Below, in pieces: positions 61,411-64,000 of a DNA stretch of 64,000 bases. A model generated the notes under the pieces. That model worked only from the letters and a program-made list of their open reading frames with translations. It was not told the DNA's origin and ran no database searches. Position 1 is the first letter of the stretch; each line of letters starts with the position of its first letter. Origin of the DNA: Symbiodinium natans (Eukaryota; Sar; Dinophyceae; Suessiales; Symbiodiniaceae); the NCBI GenBank assembly GCA_905221605.1, contig CAJNDS010002268.1, positions 1,088,232 through 1,152,231 of the forward strand. The letters are read 5' to 3'. Made by a program: the position numbers and the translations under genes.

Positions 61411-63163
61411 CCCTGCTCAAGGAGCCTCAGGAGCTGGCAAAGGTGTCCCTGGCTGCCACCAGCGTCTCGGAGCTCTTGGGCCTGAATCTGCAGGCCCCCA
61501 AGACCCTTGGGGGGGCTTGCAGGGTCTAGGGTTTAGGGTTTAGGGTTTAGGGTTTAGGGTTTAGGGTTTAGGGTTTAGGGTTTAGGGCTTAGGGTTTAGG
61601 GTTTAGGGTTTAGGGTTTTGGGTTTAGGGTTTAGGGTTTAGGATTTAGGGTTTAGGGTTTAGGGTTTAGGGTTTAGGGTTTAGGGTTTAGGGGGACTGGG
61701 ACGCATAGGCTTGATTAGGGTTACAAGTACAGTTGCCAAAACTAAAATGCAAGCGCCTAAACCCTAAATCACCTTCTAAACCCTTTAAGAGATCCCCTAT
61801 AAACCCTTGTTATAAAGCCTGATCATAAACCTTATAAACCCCTATAAACCCCTATACACCCTTATAAGCCCCTCGAAACCACCTACAGCCTACTGTTGTG
61901 ATGCTAGTCTGGGGTGCTGGCTCCTGGCGCTTCTTTGATCTCCTCGCGCGCGCGCAAGCGTGCAACATGGGGGGGCTAAGGGGGCTCGACGTTCCTGAGG
62001 CTGCTTCTCCCTGTACCTTGCCCTAAACCCTACATGAACCCAGAACCCTCAACCCTAAACCCTGAACCCCTAAACCCTAAACCCCAAACCCTAAACCCTA
62101 AACCCACTATGGTTCAAGGTGCCTACTCCGCAAGGGAGGAGTCTGGGACTCTCCGGGTACTGGAGTTTAGGGTTTGGGGTTTGGGGTTTAGGGTTTCGGG
62201 TTTAGGGTTAACAATCCATATAGTTTCGGGCACCATGTATTGGAATGTTGCTTACAGCCTAGGGTGCCAACACCTTCCGGTTGAAGGTTCGGAGAATTGC
62301 CCAGTCTTCGCCCCTAAACCCTACACCCTAAACCCCAAACCCTAAACCCCAAACCCTAAACCCTAAACCCTAAACCCCAAACCCTAAACCCTAAACCCTA
62401 AACCCTAAACCCTAAACCCTAAACCCTAAACCCAGGGCCCGGTCCTCCCTCCTCTGCTCGGACTTCCAGCCGATGGCCGGGCCTGGCCACATGTCAGCCA
62501 TCAGGGTTTAGGGTTTAGGGTTTAGGGTTTAGGGTTTAGGGTTTAGGGTTTAGGGTTTAGGGTTTAGGAATCCTGGTAAACTCGGGCAGGTTCATGGGGT
62601 GGCTACAAACAGGGTTGCAAGTATGGCAACCCTACTCATAATCCCTATTTAGAGGCACGTTTCACCTTACTTAGAACTACCCAGGAACCTGCAAGTAGGG
62701 GTTTGGGGTCTGGAGCCGACTTGTGATTCAGGGTCTCGCAGAATGTGCACCGAAGTTTTTGATGACGGTTTAGGGCTCAGGGTTAGTTCGAAGTATACTA
62801 GGGTGGCCCTGAAAACCCTCTGAAAAATATTCCTGAATACAAGGGAAGTACAACATGTCCCAAGGGCCTACCAAGTAAACCCGAAACCCTACACCCTAAA
62901 CCCTAAACCCTAAACCCTAAACCCTAAACCCTAGACCGTAAACCCTAAACCCTAAACCCTAAACCCTAGACCGTAAACCCTAAACCCTAAACCCTAAACC
63001 CTAAACCCTAAACCCCAAACCCTAAACCCAAGAATTCAGGGGCTTCGGCTCTTTGCCCTTGCTGGGGGCATCTCAACAAGCCTCTCCGCCAAGCTGGCTG
63101 AAGCCGGCTGCCACCGCTTTCCAGCCCTGCATCTCCCGGCAGAAGGCTCCTTGAGGCCCAATT
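61411..63163 (+). CDS. Plus-strand exon series up to a terminal exon
   Basis: 61411-61500 (KEPQELAKVSLAATSVSELL, about 80 percent G/C third positions), 61905-62030 (LVWGAGSWRFFDLLARAQ; antisense also open), 62118-62156, 62208-62312 (GTMYWNVAYSLGCQHLPV), 62434-62504 (ARSSLLCSDFQPMAGPGH) and 63048-63163 (GLRLFALAGGISTSLSAK, stop TAA right at the duplicated aggcccaattaag). Introns carry telomere blocks and an I1 introner. Function unknown. Confidence 0.42.
61525..61692. repeat. TTTAGGG block
   Basis: About 24 heptamers between plus-strand exon-like segments at 61411-61500 and 61905-62030, so probably intronic. Confidence 0.9.
62585..62695. mobile_element. Introner-like hairpin, family I1, diverged
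   Basis: Ends GCAGGTTCATGGGGTGGCTA / CTACCCAGGAACCTGCAAG, internal ACCCTACTCATAA as in other I1 copies. Confidence 0.65.
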
Positions 63164-63271
63164 AAGTGTTTAGGTTTTAGGGTTTAGGGTTTAGGGTTTA
63201 GGGTTTAGGGTTTGGGGTTTAGGGTTTAGGGTTTAGGGTTTAGGGTTTAGGGTTTAGGGTTTAGGGTTTAG
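63156..63271 (+). other. Telomere-repeat intron (GC-AG) flanked by 13-bp duplication
   Basis: aggcccaattaag occurs at 63154-63166 and 63270-63282 around a TTTAGGG block. Splicing AG|GCCC...TTTAG|GCCC removes 116 nt and restores the end of the plus-strand frame (AEGSLRPN stop). The acceptor AG belongs to a telomere unit. Confidence 0.5.
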
Positions 63272-63312
63272 GCCCAATTAAGGGAAAATGGCTTAGTTTT
63301 TCACAGGCCATA

Positions 63313-63414
63313 CTTGGAGGTTCGTGGGTAGTTAAAAGTAGGGTGATAAGTACCCCGAGTAAGTAGAGCTGGTACATTTATAACCCTACTTCTTCAAACC
63401 CATGAACCTCCAAG
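63313..63414. mobile_element. Introner-like hairpin, family I1
   Basis: 102 bp with ends CTTGGAGGTTCGTGGGTAG / CCCATGAACCTCCAAG and internal TATAACCCTACTT, as in other copies. Confidence 0.8.
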
Positions 63415-63714
63415 CATTGGTCTCTGGGCAGAAGCTGGGTGGGCGACCAAGCTCCCGCAAGCGTGCCACGAAGGCTTTGCCAATGCGAACTTGGTCGCTT
63501 TTCCTCGTGAAGGGACATTGCCGCAGTAGTTTTGAAGTTACTAAAGAGTTGGCTCAGTGCTACACGATACTGTGCCCTAAACCCTAAACCCTAAACCCTA
63601 AACCCAAAGACCATGTCACAAGGTCTGCCAAGGTGCCGGTGTGGCGTGAAAAACGCGCGGCCGGAAGCCAGCCGCCAGGAAGCAGCTTCCCTTGGCTGGC
63701 AGGGTTTTTAGGGA

Positions 63715-63880
63715 TTGGGGTCCAGGGTTTAGGGTTTAGGGTTTAGGGTTTAGGGTTCAGGGTTTAGGGTTTAGGGTTTAGGGTTTAGGGTTTAGGGCTC
63801 AGGGCTTAGGGGTTAGGGGTTAGGGGTTAGGGGTTAGGGGTTAGGGGTTAGGGGTTAGGGGTTAGGGTTAGGGTTTAGGG
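63715..63880. repeat. TTTAGGG block with homogenised TTAGGGG subrun
   Basis: Normal heptamers to about 63795, then about nine identical TTAGGGG units. Confidence 0.9.
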
Positions 63881-64000
63881 CAGCCCTGAACCCTAAACCC
63901 TGAACCCTGAACCCTAAACCTTTCTTACTATATATATATATATATATATACACATATAAACCCTGATGGATTCGTGGGTACAAACCTTCGTGGGCACAGG

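Larger units (their letters stand above)
1..64000. repeat. Dispersed telomere-type heptamer blocks, both orientations
   Basis: More than 100 blocks of TTTAGGG or CCCTAAA units (about 15-250 bp each) occur every few hundred bases outside the retrotransposon, with degenerate edges (TTTCGGG, TTCAGGG, TTTGGGG). Neighbouring blocks often have opposite orientation, so this is not one eroded terminal telomere. They lie between exon-like segments and inside introner-like hairpins. Only the largest or most unusual blocks are listed separately. Confidence 0.95.

Noticed and set aside
1-64000. Subtelomeric chromosome end
   Set aside because: Telomere-like blocks occur in both orientations throughout and are interleaved with exons; neither window end runs into an uninterrupted terminal array.

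Overview
The window looks like nuclear DNA of a dinoflagellate, probably a Symbiodiniaceae- or Polarella-like alga. The evidence is: hundreds of Arabidopsis-type telomere heptamers (TTTAGGG/CCCTAAA) scattered in both orientations; short GC-rich exon-like segments bounded by GT-AG and GC-AG sites; Lys/Gly-rich proteins; and the last 8 nt of the dinoflagellate spliced leader (GGCTCAAG) at the 5' end of a retrotransposon. No rRNA, tRNA or CRISPR array was recognised, and the sequence does not look bacterial or organellar.

Layout. At 23.6-35.3 kb there is one 11.7-kb non-LTR retrotransposon on the minus strand, with a perfect 19-bp target-site duplication. It carries a 2,271-codon first ORF (membrane segments, OTU-type cysteine protease, RapZ-C-like domain, KG-rich linker, coiled coil) and an endonuclease/reverse-transcriptase/zinc-knuckle second ORF. 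The two are in the same frame and separated by a single UGA. On either side (1-23.6 kb and 35.3-64 kb) the DNA is a mosaic with a 100-300 bp grain. It consists of (a) telomere-like blocks of 20-250 bp; (b) short inverted-repeat elements (about 70-250 bp, at least seven families) that resemble introners/MITEs; and (c) GC-rich segments of 50-170 bp that translate well in one frame and look like exons of multi-exon genes on both strands. Recognisable fragments are a CCCH zinc-finger gene (13.1-14.1 kb), a probable SPIN90/Ldb17-type leucine-rich domain (37.7-38.7 kb), a mitochondrial-presequence-like first exon (40.2-40.3 kb), a possible RlmH-like SPOUT methyltransferase (3.9-4.3 kb) and a KG/Gly-rich protein (16.7-17.5 kb). 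Most other exon clusters are unidentified. Because GC-rich exons are often open on the antisense strand too, strand calls outside the best cases are tentative.

Most interesting signal. Telomere-like tracts appear to behave as intron-making insertions. In several places a tract is flanked by a direct duplication of exon sequence (13-27 bp), and in three of these the duplicated target contains AG|GT or AG|GC, so the whole insertion is removable as a GT-AG or GC-AG intron that restores the original reading frame. Other tracts sit in the loops of introner-like hairpin elements. A second notable feature is an array of about 21-bp repeats that flips orientation within itself (55.37-56.04 kb).

Main limits: no similarity search, transcript evidence or genome-wide repeat library was available, so splice sites, gene boundaries and family names outside the retrotransposon are inferences from the sequence alone.
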